A stretch of DNA of 14,752 nt, from NCBI GenBank assembly GCA_020072905.1, contig JAIQGB010000056.1, positions 1 through 14,752 of the forward strand. The letters are read 5' to 3'. Positions 7,250-14,752 of the stretch are shown piece after piece. The position numbers and the translations under genes are program-made. Every line of letters starts with the position of its first letter. The stretch's first letter is position 1. The notes under the pieces were generated by a model that saw only the letters and a list, made by a program, of their open reading frames with translations, searched no databases and was not told where the DNA came from. The DNA is from Terriglobia bacterium. GTDB lineage: Bacteria; Acidobacteriota; Terriglobia; UBA7540.

Positions 7250-8644
7250 ATGTTAAAGGTCGCGTGGGGTTTTCTCGTCGTGGGGCTTGTGGTTGGGGTG
7301 CGAGCAGCCCCGGCGCAGGAAGCCGCTTCGAGTGAGACCCAGACCCTCCACGTGCTGGCGGGGAAATCGCTGGTGATCAATCTGGAGGCCCGCCTGAAGC
7401 GCGTGCTGGTGAGCAATCCGGCGGTCATCGAGGCGGTCGCCACCGCGCCCTCGCAATTGGTGGTCACGGCGCGAGGCGTGGGGGCCAGTAGTCTGATCCT
7501 CTGGGATGAGTCCGGCCGTTCACGCATGTTGGACGTGCTGGTAGACCTCGATGTCACGGCCTTGCGCGACAGCATCCAGCTCGCCTACCCCAATGAGCCG
7601 ATTCAAGTTCAGGCCGAGGGCGACCGTCTGATTCTCTCCGGCGCCGTTTCCGGCCAGGAAGTTATCGACAACGCCCTGAAGATGGCGGGCGCTTTTTCGA
7701 AGACCACCGTCAACTCCATGATGCTTGCCGAACCTCCGCATGAGAAGCAGATCATGCTCGAAGTCAAGTTCGCCGAAGTGGATCGAACCAAGCTGGATCA
7801 GTTGGGGTTTAATATTTTCAGTACAGGTGCGCTGAATACACCCGGCGTCATCTCGACGCAACAGTTCGGCCCGCCAACCGGTAGTGCCGGAAGGACCGAA
7901 GTGACGGGCACGATCGGAGCACAATTGCTGGGAACGGCGACTTCCTTCTCGTTGCCCGACGTTTTGAACCTCTTCTTGTTCCGGCCGGATCTGAACCTGG
8001 GTGCCACGCTTCGCGCTCTCCAGCAGAAGAGCGTGCTGCAGATCCTGGCCGAACCCAACCTGCTGGCCCTGAATGGCCGGCCAGCACGATTCCTGGCGGG
8101 GGGAGAATTTCCGTTTCCGGTTGTCCAGGGCGGTGGGAACTTTACGGCGGTGACCATTCAATTCCGGCCGTTCGGCGTGCGGTTGGAGTTCACCGGCTTC
8201 ATCACGAAAGAGAACGCCGTCCGACTGCAGGTCAGTCCGGAAGTGAGCACTCTGGACTTCACGAATGCGTTGACGATTGCTGGGTTCCTGGTTCCTGCGG
8301 TCTCGACCCGCCGGGCCGAGACGGAGATTGAGCTCAAAGACGGCCAAACTTTCGGTATCGCGGGGCTGATCGACCGGAGAACGCAGGCGCAGCTCAACAA
8401 AATCCCGGGAATCGGCGACATCCCGATCATTGGGCACCTGTTCCGGTCAAAGAACCTCAGCCGTTCCAAGACCGAGTTGATGGTTCTGGTCACTCCGCAC
8501 ATCGTCGATCCGGTGCGGACGGGCGGGGTCGCTCCTACCGTGCCCAACCTCCCTATTCCTGCGCTGGACACGCACGGGTTCGACGAAGGTCTGCCGGGGG
8601 GTGGGGCCGCGACGAAGCCCGAAGGGGCTGCCAAGCCCCAATAG
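7250..8644 (+). CDS. cpaC: Tad pilus outer-membrane secretin CpaC/RcpA
   Basis: A 464-residue secretin that forms the outer-membrane channel for the pilus. It has a signal peptide (MLKVAWGFLVVGLVVG, likely cut after APA at 20-22), then a pilus-secretin N-terminal domain (about 30-105; LVINLEARLKRVLVSNPAVIEA and ARGVGASSLILWD). A BON-like segment follows (about 103-160; VQAEGDRLILSGAVSGQEVIDNA, in part). The secretin core runs about 165-425, with VKFAEVDRTKLDQLG, ILAEPNLLALNG, FLAGGEFPFPV, VPAVSTRRAETEIEL, LKDGQTFGIAGLI and IPGIGDIPIIGHLFRS, all diagnostic. The tail is Pro/Gly/Ala-rich. The frame is open upstream to 7109 inside cpaB, but only ATG 7250 gives a proper signal peptide; GGGAGG (7244-7249) abuts it with no spacer, so a TTG at 7223 cannot be fully excluded. 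Lies 37 bp after cpaB. Confidence 0.93.
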   Translation: MLKVAWGFLVVGLVVGVRAAPAQEAASSETQTLHVLAGKSLVINLEARLKRVLVSNPAVIEAVATAPSQLVVTARGVGASSLILWDESGRSRMLDVLVDLDVTALRDSIQLAYPNEPIQVQAEGDRLILSGAVSGQEVIDNALKMAGAFSKTTVNSMMLAEPPHEKQIMLEVKFAEVDRTKLDQLGFNIFSTGALNTPGVISTQQFGPPTGSAGRTEVTGTIGAQLLGTATSFSLPDVLNLFLFRPDLNLGATLRALQQKSVLQILAEPNLLALNGRPARFLAGGEFPFPVVQGGGNFTAVTIQFRPFGVRLEFTGFITKENAVRLQVSPEVSTLDFTNALTIAGFLVPAVSTRRAETEIELKDGQTFGIAGLIDRRTQAQLNKIPGIGDIPIIGHLFRSKNLSRSKTELMVLVTPHIVDPVRTGGVAPTVPNLPIPALDTHGFDEGLPGGGAATKPEGAAKPQ

Positions 8645-8651
8645 AGCGTTA

Positions 8652-9890
8652 ATGAATTCGGACCGTACAACACGGCACTCGGAGCGCGGGAAGGCGCCCG
8701 CTGCGGACTCGCTTTCCATCGCCACGCTGTGCCTGGACCAGGAGGCGTCGAGCCAGCTCCGGGGCTTTCTGGATTCTATGCCCCTGGCCCAGTTGGTGAC
8801 CGAGCTGCAGCACTACCTGGCCGACGAGCAGGACTCGGTCTTCGTGGACCGGCTGAAGGATCTGCGTCCCGACATTTGCATCATCGATTTTGACCGCGAC
8901 CGCGAAAAAGCCGGCCGCACCGCGGAGAGAATCCGTGAGGTCCTGACCGAGACGGCCATTTTCGCGGCCTCTTCAAAATCCCAGCCTGACCTCATCATCC
9001 GCGCCATGCGCAGCGGTTGCACGGAGTACATGATCAAGCCCGTCGACCGCGACCAGTTGCTGGAAGCCCTGGCGCGCGTGGGAGGACGGCGGAGGGAAAA
9101 GCGGGAGCAGACCGCCGGTCAGATTCTAACCTTCCTGAGCGCCAAAGGCGGGACCGGCGCCACGACGCTGGCGATCCATCTGGCGGCGCATTTGGCGCAG
9201 ACCAAGAAAACGCTGCTGGTCGATCTTCATCCGGACCTTGGAGACGCCTCGATCTTTCTGGCCCTGCCCAGACATCAGTATCATTTCTACGACCTCGCCG
9301 AAAACACGCACCGGCTGGACTCAGATTTCCTGCAGGGTTTTGTGGTCCGGCACCCCACCGGTCTGGAGGTCCTGCCGGCCCCGGACGGCGTGGAAAGCCC
9401 GCGCCACGCCGGCTCCGAAGCGCTACAGCGCATCATGGAATTCCTCCGGGCGCAGTACGAGTTCGTAGTCGTGGATTGCAATCCGGCCCTGAACGAGGAG
9501 ACGATGGCGGTGATCGACCTCGCCGACCACCTGTATCTGGTGGCAACGCCCGAGATTCTTTCCTTGCGGAACGTCGCCCGGCATCTGGAGTTCCTCGGGC
9601 GTTACGATTACCCGCGGGACAAAATCCGGGTGATCATCAATCGCCATATGAAAGGCGGCACCATCACCGACGCGCAGATCGAGAAGGCGATCCACAAGAA
9701 TATCTTCTGGAAGGTTCCGAACCAGTACGCGGAAATCATCAAAGCCATCAACAACGGCGACCCGCTTTCCATCGCACCGCGCTCGGAGTTGATGCGCAGC
9801 TTGAACGAGTGGGTGGAAGCCCTGATCGGCAAGCCCATCCCCGAGAGCAAGAAGGCGGAGAAAGGCATGTTCGGCTTCCTCGGGGGATAA
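8652..9890 (+). CDS. cpaE: CpaE/TadZ: receiver-like domain plus ParA/MinD-type ATPase
   Basis: A 412-residue cytoplasmic protein that localises the Tad machine. The N-terminal part (about 20-145) is a receiver-like domain with DICIIDFD (D79 at the phospho-acceptor-like position) and MIKPVD (K129, the conserved receiver lysine). The C-terminal part (about 156-405) is a ParA/MinD-type ATPase with a deviant Walker A, AKGGTGATT (K165 signature lysine; A170 where the P-loop lysine normally sits), then LLVDLHPDLGDAS and FVVVDCNPALNEET. Loss of the second lysine is common in CpaE/TadZ proteins, so it need not mean inactivity. ATG 8652 lies seven bases after the cpaC stop; an upstream open stretch inside cpaC (to 8601) looks non-coding. 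The Shine-Dalgarno is weak. It is upstream of cpaF, the usual order. Confidence 0.92.
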   Translation: MNSDRTTRHSERGKAPAADSLSIATLCLDQEASSQLRGFLDSMPLAQLVTELQHYLADEQDSVFVDRLKDLRPDICIIDFDRDREKAGRTAERIREVLTETAIFAASSKSQPDLIIRAMRSGCTEYMIKPVDRDQLLEALARVGGRRREKREQTAGQILTFLSAKGGTGATTLAIHLAAHLAQTKKTLLVDLHPDLGDASIFLALPRHQYHFYDLAENTHRLDSDFLQGFVVRHPTGLEVLPAPDGVESPRHAGSEALQRIMEFLRAQYEFVVVDCNPALNEETMAVIDLADHLYLVATPEILSLRNVARHLEFLGRYDYPRDKIRVIINRHMKGGTITDAQIEKAIHKNIFWKVPNQYAEIIKAINNGDPLSIAPRSELMRSLNEWVEALIGKPIPESKKAEKGMFGFLGG

Positions 9891-9913
9891 GCCGGGGGAA
9901 GCGGTTCCGGGTT

Positions 9914-9920
9914 AAGGAGG
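9914..9920 (+). promoter_or_regulatory. Shine-Dalgarno of cpaF
   Basis: AAGGAGG with a four-base spacer before ATG 9925. It is one of the best-matched ribosome sites in the pilus block and settles the cpaF start. Confidence 0.75.
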
Positions 9921-9924
9921 CAAC

Positions 9925-11283
<1,359 letters not shown>

Positions 11284-11302
11284 TCGTGAGGGACGTGTTG
11301 CC

Positions 11303-12262
11303 ATGAGTCCGCTGACCGTCTTTATGGCGTTGATGGGCTTGACCTTCGTGGTCTTGATCGTCGCCATGCGGCCATCGGAGTCCGAGAAGGCGCTTCAACA
11401 GCGCTTGCGGACGATTGAACACGCCTCCACGGGCGCGGTCGATGAGGCGACCGATATCCTGCGGCAGGAAGCCCTCAGCGACATCCCCTGGCTGAACGAT
11501 CTCATGGAGCAGGTGCCCATCCTGCGGAGGCTGCAGCACCTGTTGACCCAGGCGGAAAGCACCTGGACGGTCGGGACACTGGTCTCCGGCTCATTGGTCC
11601 TGGCTGTTCTGGCGACTTGGCTGGCGAGCTATCGCGCTCCAACGTTTCTCCTTGCTCTGCTGGTGGGAGTAGCCGTTGGTGCGATCCCTTTCGCCTACCT
11701 CTTTTTCAAGCGCTGGTCGAGGCTGCGCCGCTTTGAGGAACTGCTTCCCGACACGATTGATTTGATGGCCCGGGCGCTGCGTGCCGGCCACACCATTACG
11801 TCTTCGATCGAAATGGTTGCGTCGGAGGGTTCGGAGCCGGTGGCATCCGAGTTCCGGCGCGTTTTTGAGGAGCAGAATTTCGGCCTGCCCTTGCGCGAGG
11901 CGATGCTCAACTTAGCGGACCGCGTCCCCATTCCCGACGTCCAGTTTTTGGTGACGGCCATCCTGGTGCAAAAGGAGACCGGGGGGAATCTGGCAGAAGT
12001 GCTCGACAAGGCTGCAGCGGTCATCCGGGAACGTTTCCGCCTCCGCGGGCAGTTGAGAGTCTACACGGCGCAGGGGCGCCTGACCGGATGGATCCTGGCG
12101 GGGCTCCCGTTTTTCATGTTCGTGTTGCTCAATATTGTCAACCCGAACTACGAGCGAATCCTGCTGACGGACCCCGTCGGCCAGAAACTGATCTATGTGG
12201 GCATCGGGCTGATGGTCCTGGGTGGCTGGGTCATCCGCAAGGTCATCGATATCAAGGTGTAA
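11303..12262 (+). CDS. tadB: Tad inner-membrane platform protein TadB (T2SF family)
   Basis: A 319-residue inner-membrane protein of the GspF/T2SF family, which pairs with TadC as the platform on which CpaF works. It has an N-terminal helix (about 4-22), a cytoplasmic stretch (25-88), a pair of helices (about 90-109 and 113-134), then the T2SF cytoplasmic domain (about 148-255) with LLPDTIDLMARALRAGHTI, FGLPLREAMLNLADRV and LVQKETGGNLAEVLDK. Two more helices close it (about 262-279 and 297-312). The start is ATG 11303 with GAGGGA (11288-11293) nine bases before it; the longer open frame from 11141 overlaps cpaF and has shadow-like composition. It follows cpaF by 19 bp and precedes tadC by four. 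Confidence 0.93.
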   Translation: MSPLTVFMALMGLTFVVLIVAMRPSESEKALQQRLRTIEHASTGAVDEATDILRQEALSDIPWLNDLMEQVPILRRLQHLLTQAESTWTVGTLVSGSLVLAVLATWLASYRAPTFLLALLVGVAVGAIPFAYLFFKRWSRLRRFEELLPDTIDLMARALRAGHTITSSIEMVASEGSEPVASEFRRVFEEQNFGLPLREAMLNLADRVPIPDVQFLVTAILVQKETGGNLAEVLDKAAAVIRERFRLRGQLRVYTAQGRLTGWILAGLPFFMFVLLNIVNPNYERILLTDPVGQKLIYVGIGLMVLGGWVIRKVIDIKV

Positions 12263-12266
12263 AGCA

Positions 12267-13184
12267 GTGATTGTCTACGTCGTGGTCATCGCCGTCTCGT
12301 TCGTCGTGAGCTTCGGGCTCATCCTGCTGGTCATCACCGGTCGCTCGCGGGAGAGTGCCCGACTAATGGAAGTGACCAGCGGCACGCCGTCGGCCTATAC
12401 GCCGGCCAGCAGGACGATGCTGCAGTCGTTTTTCGATTCCGACCGGGTCAGCAAGATCGTCCAACCCCTGCGGGGGGTTCTGGGATCGCGGACGGATCCC
12501 GAGTTGGTGCGGCGGTTGGCCTCCGCCGGGTACCGCAAACCTGTCCACGCCGACATTTACTACCTCGTCCGGATCTTGTTGCCTGCCGTGGCGGCGCTCT
12601 TGGGCATCTTATTTATCAAAGCGAATGCCTTTTTCTGGGTTGTTTTCTTGGCGGCCACAGGCTTCATGGCTCCGGACCTCTGGCTAATGAGCGCCATGAG
12701 CCGGCGGCGGGAGCGGATCCGGCTCAGCCTACCGGACGCCTTGGACCTGCTGGTGATTTGCATGGAGGCTGGCCTGGGCCTTGACCAAGCCATCCTTCGC
12801 GTGGGGCAGGAACTGAAGATCAGTCATGCGGAGTTGAGTGAGGAGTTCGTGCTGATCGGCCTTGAGCAGCGGGCCGGCAAGCCGCGGCTGGAGGCCTGGC
12901 GAAACATGGCCGACCGCGCGGGTGTGGAAAGCGTCCGCCAGTTCGTGCAGATGCTGGTGCAGACCGAACGCTTCGGGACGCCCATCTCCAAATCCCTGGG
13001 AACCTTCGCCGACGCTTTGCGGGTGCGTCGGCGCCAGCAGGCCGAGGAGATGGCGGCCAAGACCACCATCAAAATGATTCCCCCGCTGGTGCTCTTCATT
13101 TTCCCGAACCTCTTCATTGTCCTGCTCGGCCCGGCCGCCATCATGATCTGGCGCAACATAGCGAGAGTTCTGACTGGCGAGTGA
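12267..13184 (+). CDS. tadC: Tad inner-membrane platform protein TadC (T2SF family)
   Basis: A 305-residue partner of TadB in the inner-membrane platform. It has an N-terminal helix (about 2-23), helices at about 98-117 and 121-138, and a T2SF domain (about 155-265) with LPDALDLLVICMEAGLGLDQAI, ELSEEFVLIGLEQRAGKPRLEAW and FVQMLVQTERFGTPISKSL. A final hydrophobic segment (271-296) follows, with the PPLVLFIFPNLFIVLLGPA pattern common to TadC. GTG 12267 is chosen because AAGGTG (12254-12259) is seven bases upstream, it starts four bases after the tadB stop, and it begins right at the first helix. The open frame further upstream (12222) lies inside tadB. Confidence 0.92.
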   Translation: MIVYVVVIAVSFVVSFGLILLVITGRSRESARLMEVTSGTPSAYTPASRTMLQSFFDSDRVSKIVQPLRGVLGSRTDPELVRRLASAGYRKPVHADIYYLVRILLPAVAALLGILFIKANAFFWVVFLAATGFMAPDLWLMSAMSRRRERIRLSLPDALDLLVICMEAGLGLDQAILRVGQELKISHAELSEEFVLIGLEQRAGKPRLEAWRNMADRAGVESVRQFVQMLVQTERFGTPISKSLGTFADALRVRRRQQAEEMAAKTTIKMIPPLVLFIFPNLFIVLLGPAAIMIWRNIARVLTGE

Positions 13185-13215
13185 GTCGAATTCCCAAATT
13201 GCGAGGTGCGAGACT

Positions 13216-13314
13216 GTGGATAACGTAACAATGATTCGCATAGTTGCTGGTGTGCTGTTCGTGGTTGTCCTGTTCATCCTCATTCAGCGACGCAAGAAGA
13301 GAATGTCCCGCTAA
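13216..13314 (+). CDS. Small single-helix membrane protein after tadC
   Basis: A 32-residue frame from GTG 13216 to TAA 13312-13314: MDNVTMIRI, then a hydrophobic segment (about 9-23, VAGVLFVVVLFILI), then the strongly basic tail QRRKKRMSR. GAGG (13203-13206) lies nine bases before the GTG; ATG 13231 would give 27 residues but has no ribosome site at proper distance. The hydrophobic-then-basic layout predicts an N-out/C-in single-pass protein, which a random 32-codon frame rarely gives. It starts 31 bp after tadC and ends 44 bp before the DUF192 gene, on the same strand. I do not know a named family. It might be a small accessory subunit of the Tad platform. It is too short for default gene callers. 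Confidence 0.6.
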   Translation: MDNVTMIRIVAGVLFVVVLFILIQRRKKRMSR

Positions 13315-13358
13315 ACGGGTCTCTCACCAGGTCCCGCTCGGTAGGCGGCGAGGTGGCT

Positions 13359-13784
13359 ATGTGGAAGGACGACGGCACGGTTTTCGTCTTCAACAAGACG
13401 AAGCAAACCTTTCTTGCTTACCGTGTGAATATCGCGGACTCCATTTTGACCCGCTTGATCGGCCTGCTGGGAAAACGCTCCCTCGGGCCCGACAGCGGGC
13501 TGTGGATCTTTCCCTCCCGCGGCATCCATACCCTGGGCATGCTCTTCGACATCGACGTCGTCTTCCTTGACAAGGACCTGAGAGTCGTGGCCTTGCGTGA
13601 GTTGGTCCACCCCTTCTCCATGACCAGCCTCTACTTCAATGCGGAGAGTGTCCTGGAGCTTCCCGCCCATACGATATTCAAGAGCCGCACGGAAGTGGGC
13701 GACGAGCTCATGCTTTCCAGGCTCGACAATCTGCAGCAACTGCCGGTTGACCTGCCGGTCGAGACCAGCAAGGTCGAACGTTAG
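13359..13784 (+). CDS. DUF192 family protein
   Basis: A 141-residue protein with a DUF192 core at about 25-120: LTRLIGLLGKRSLGPDSGLWI, then SRGIHTLGMLFDIDVVFLDKDLRVV, and AESVLELPAHTI. The order G.W.....IHT..M.F.ID..FLD...V and the SVLELPAG-like end are the family signature. The molecular function of DUF192 is not established. No signal peptide is visible, unlike many family members, so it may be cytoplasmic. ATG 13359 is preferred over GTG 13353 because GAGG (13350-13353) then sits five bases upstream. It shares the strand with the tad genes and probably their transcript, and is followed by terminator-like hairpins. A role in pilus biogenesis is inferred only from position. Confidence 0.85.
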   Translation: MWKDDGTVFVFNKTKQTFLAYRVNIADSILTRLIGLLGKRSLGPDSGLWIFPSRGIHTLGMLFDIDVVFLDKDLRVVALRELVHPFSMTSLYFNAESVLELPAHTIFKSRTEVGDELMLSRLDNLQQLPVDLPVETSKVER

Positions 13785-14015
13785 CCGGCACCTCTCCTGC
13801 CGTGCCCGGCCGACACGGGATCGGCCGGCGAACTGAAACCGGGGTTCCCCTCATCTTCTTGGGCAGTAATCCTCCTTGACTCGCTGTTGGTTAAACCCGC
13901 CCTGCCGAGGCGACAGAGACCCCGCTGCCAACTCCCGTTTGACAGGGGGCAGACAGTGCAGCGCGGTCGTCTTGCCTGCGCTCGCCGTAGAAGAGCTCGG
14001 CCGGGGAAAGGCGGG
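13785..14015. other. Convergent intergenic region
   Basis: These 231 bp separate the DUF192 gene from the convergent - strand gene. The first 45 bp hold two hairpins (13786-13802 and 13806-13828). GGGGTTCCCC (13851-13860) is a short palindrome followed by TCATCTTCTT. A TTGACA (13939-13944) has no matching -10. I see no coding or RNA gene. Confidence 0.4.
13786..13828. terminator. Paired hairpins ending the pilus operon
   Basis: CGGCA (13786-13790) pairs with TGCCG (13798-13802), and CCGGCCGA (13806-13813) pairs perfectly with TCGGCCGG (13821-13828) around a seven-base loop. They lie directly after the DUF192 stop, where two operons converge. No T-tract follows, so they are terminator-like rather than canonical; they could serve both strands. 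Confidence 0.5.
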
Positions 14016-14752
14016 CTAACGGTAGGTCACGACCAGCGGGGCATCAAGCCGGAATTCGAGGCGGGCTCCGGCCGGGAGTGTGGAAGGGAGCGGCCCTCCA
14101 GCCCCGCTCCGGTCTGTTGGGCTGATCCGGGAAATGGACGCGGAAACCTGATAAGTCTCGCCCGCAATCACCGCGGCGACGATTCGTAGGGAGAGGGCCC
14201 CTCCCGTCGCGGACACGGCGATGCGCGCGACGCTCCCGCGCGGAATGGCGATTTCCCTATTCACCCAGATATCCTGAGCGAACTGGGCCTCTAAGGTTGT
14301 TCCCGCGGAAAGTCGGGCGGGTGAGGTCAGGAGCACGGTGAGGGGTGTCCGGGTAAGGACCGTGACTCTGCGGATAGGCGCACCGGAAGTAGTCCCCGGA
14401 GCGTTGCGAGAAGGAGAGACCGAGCCGCCCACGACGCTGAAGCCCAGTGTGGAAGACTGTGCGGAACGACGCGGTGCGGCTGGGGAGGAATCATTGGGAA
14501 GTTTCTCCAGCGTCTCGCGGGCGCGGTCGGCGTACTCGCCCCCGGCTTCTGCAATCTTTTGGTACTGCTCCCGCGCGCTCGCCAACAGGGCGCGGTGGTG
14601 GCCGGAGCCCTCCGCCAGGCTCCGTGTCCGCTCGGCGAGCAACCAGCGGATTTCATCACCATGAGAGCTGGCAGGGTAGCTGTTCCGGTAGTATTCGACT
14701 GCTTGTTGGGCCTCACCGAGGACCGAGGGATCATCCATTCCCAATAACCAAT
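14016..14752 (-). CDS. TPR-like repeat protein with C-terminal beta-rich domain (5' partial)
   Basis: The frame ends at TAG (14018-14016) and stays open to the right edge (codons before TTG 14744 read W-L without a stop), so the N-terminus is probably outside the window. The visible part, about 245 residues, begins with helical TPR-like sequence: AVEYYRNSYPASSHGDEIRWLL, then ASAREQYQKIAEAGGEYADRA. A Ser/Pro/Gly linker follows, then a beta-rich domain from about Pro-Leu-Thr-Val-Leu-Leu onward: LSAGTTLEAQFAQDIWVNREIAIPRGSVARI, in part, ending ARLEFRLDAPLVVTYR. The pattern of 'tunable threshold, oxidised by default, costly if raised' seen in VirB10/TrbI-like and acidobacterial surface proteins (AGT.L...L...I.VN..I.IPRGS) is what I compare it to. 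It is likely exported and anchored in the envelope. It converges on the pilus operon, so a functional link is unproven. Confidence 0.72.
   Translation of the reverse strand, partial: WLLGMDDPSVLGEAQQAVEYYRNSYPASSHGDEIRWLLAERTRSLAEGSGHHRALLASAREQYQKIAEAGGEYADRARETLEKLPNDSSPAAPRRSAQSSTLGFSVVGGSVSPSRNAPGTTSGAPIRRVTVLTRTPLTVLLTSPARLSAGTTLEAQFAQDIWVNREIAIPRGSVARIAVSATGGALSLRIVAAVIAGETYQVSASISRISPTDRSGAGGPLPSTLPAGARLEFRLDAPLVVTYR

Noticed and set aside
13939..13967. TTGACA as a promoter in the convergent gap
   Set aside because: The expected -10 region reads CGCGGT, and no gene follows on the + strand within the window.

Overview
The window is a GC-rich bacterial stretch holding two gene blocks on the + strand and the end of a convergent gene on the - strand. 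An Acidobacteriota-like soil bacterium is my best guess, from the style of the pilus locus, the compact ATGA-coupled genes and the - strand protein. That is an impression; no marker gene is present to prove it.

Block 1 (1-5239) is a membrane glycosyltransferase cluster. It starts with the tail of an unrecognised gene (1-130), whose stop overlaps the start of a 557-residue GT-C-type transferase (127-1800). A second, only distantly similar GT-C protein follows (1980-3521). A third (3518-5239) is an evident close paralogue of the first. The 127 and 3518 starts are ATGA overlaps, so translational coupling is likely. The cluster probably transfers sugars from polyprenyl-phosphate carriers to an extracytoplasmic acceptor, which the sequence does not identify.

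Block 2 (5537-13784) is a Tad/Flp (tight adherence) type IVc pilus locus in the order flp, cpaA (prepilin peptidase), cpaB, cpaC (secretin), cpaE (TadZ-like localisation ATPase), cpaF (motor ATPase), tadB, tadC (inner-membrane platform). It is followed by a 32-residue single-helix membrane protein gene (13216-13314) that is easily overlooked, and by a DUF192 gene. The peptidase matures the pilin, CpaF with TadB/TadC drives assembly, CpaC with CpaB forms the outer-membrane channel, and CpaE places the machine. TadD, RcpB and the minor pilins TadE/F/G are not here.

The most notable points are a one-base frame interruption in cpaB on an A_AAG sequence, where a -1 shift restores the expected protein; a 13-bp two-bulge hairpin in the roughly 300-bp flp leader; and a perfect 8-bp GC-rich hairpin between flp and cpaA, which may set pilin expression above that of the machinery genes.

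Block 3 (13785-14752) is a convergent intergenic region with two hairpins, then the C-terminal part of a - strand protein with TPR-like repeats and a C-terminal beta-rich domain, cut by the window edge. I see no tRNA, rRNA, CRISPR array, transposase or attachment site.
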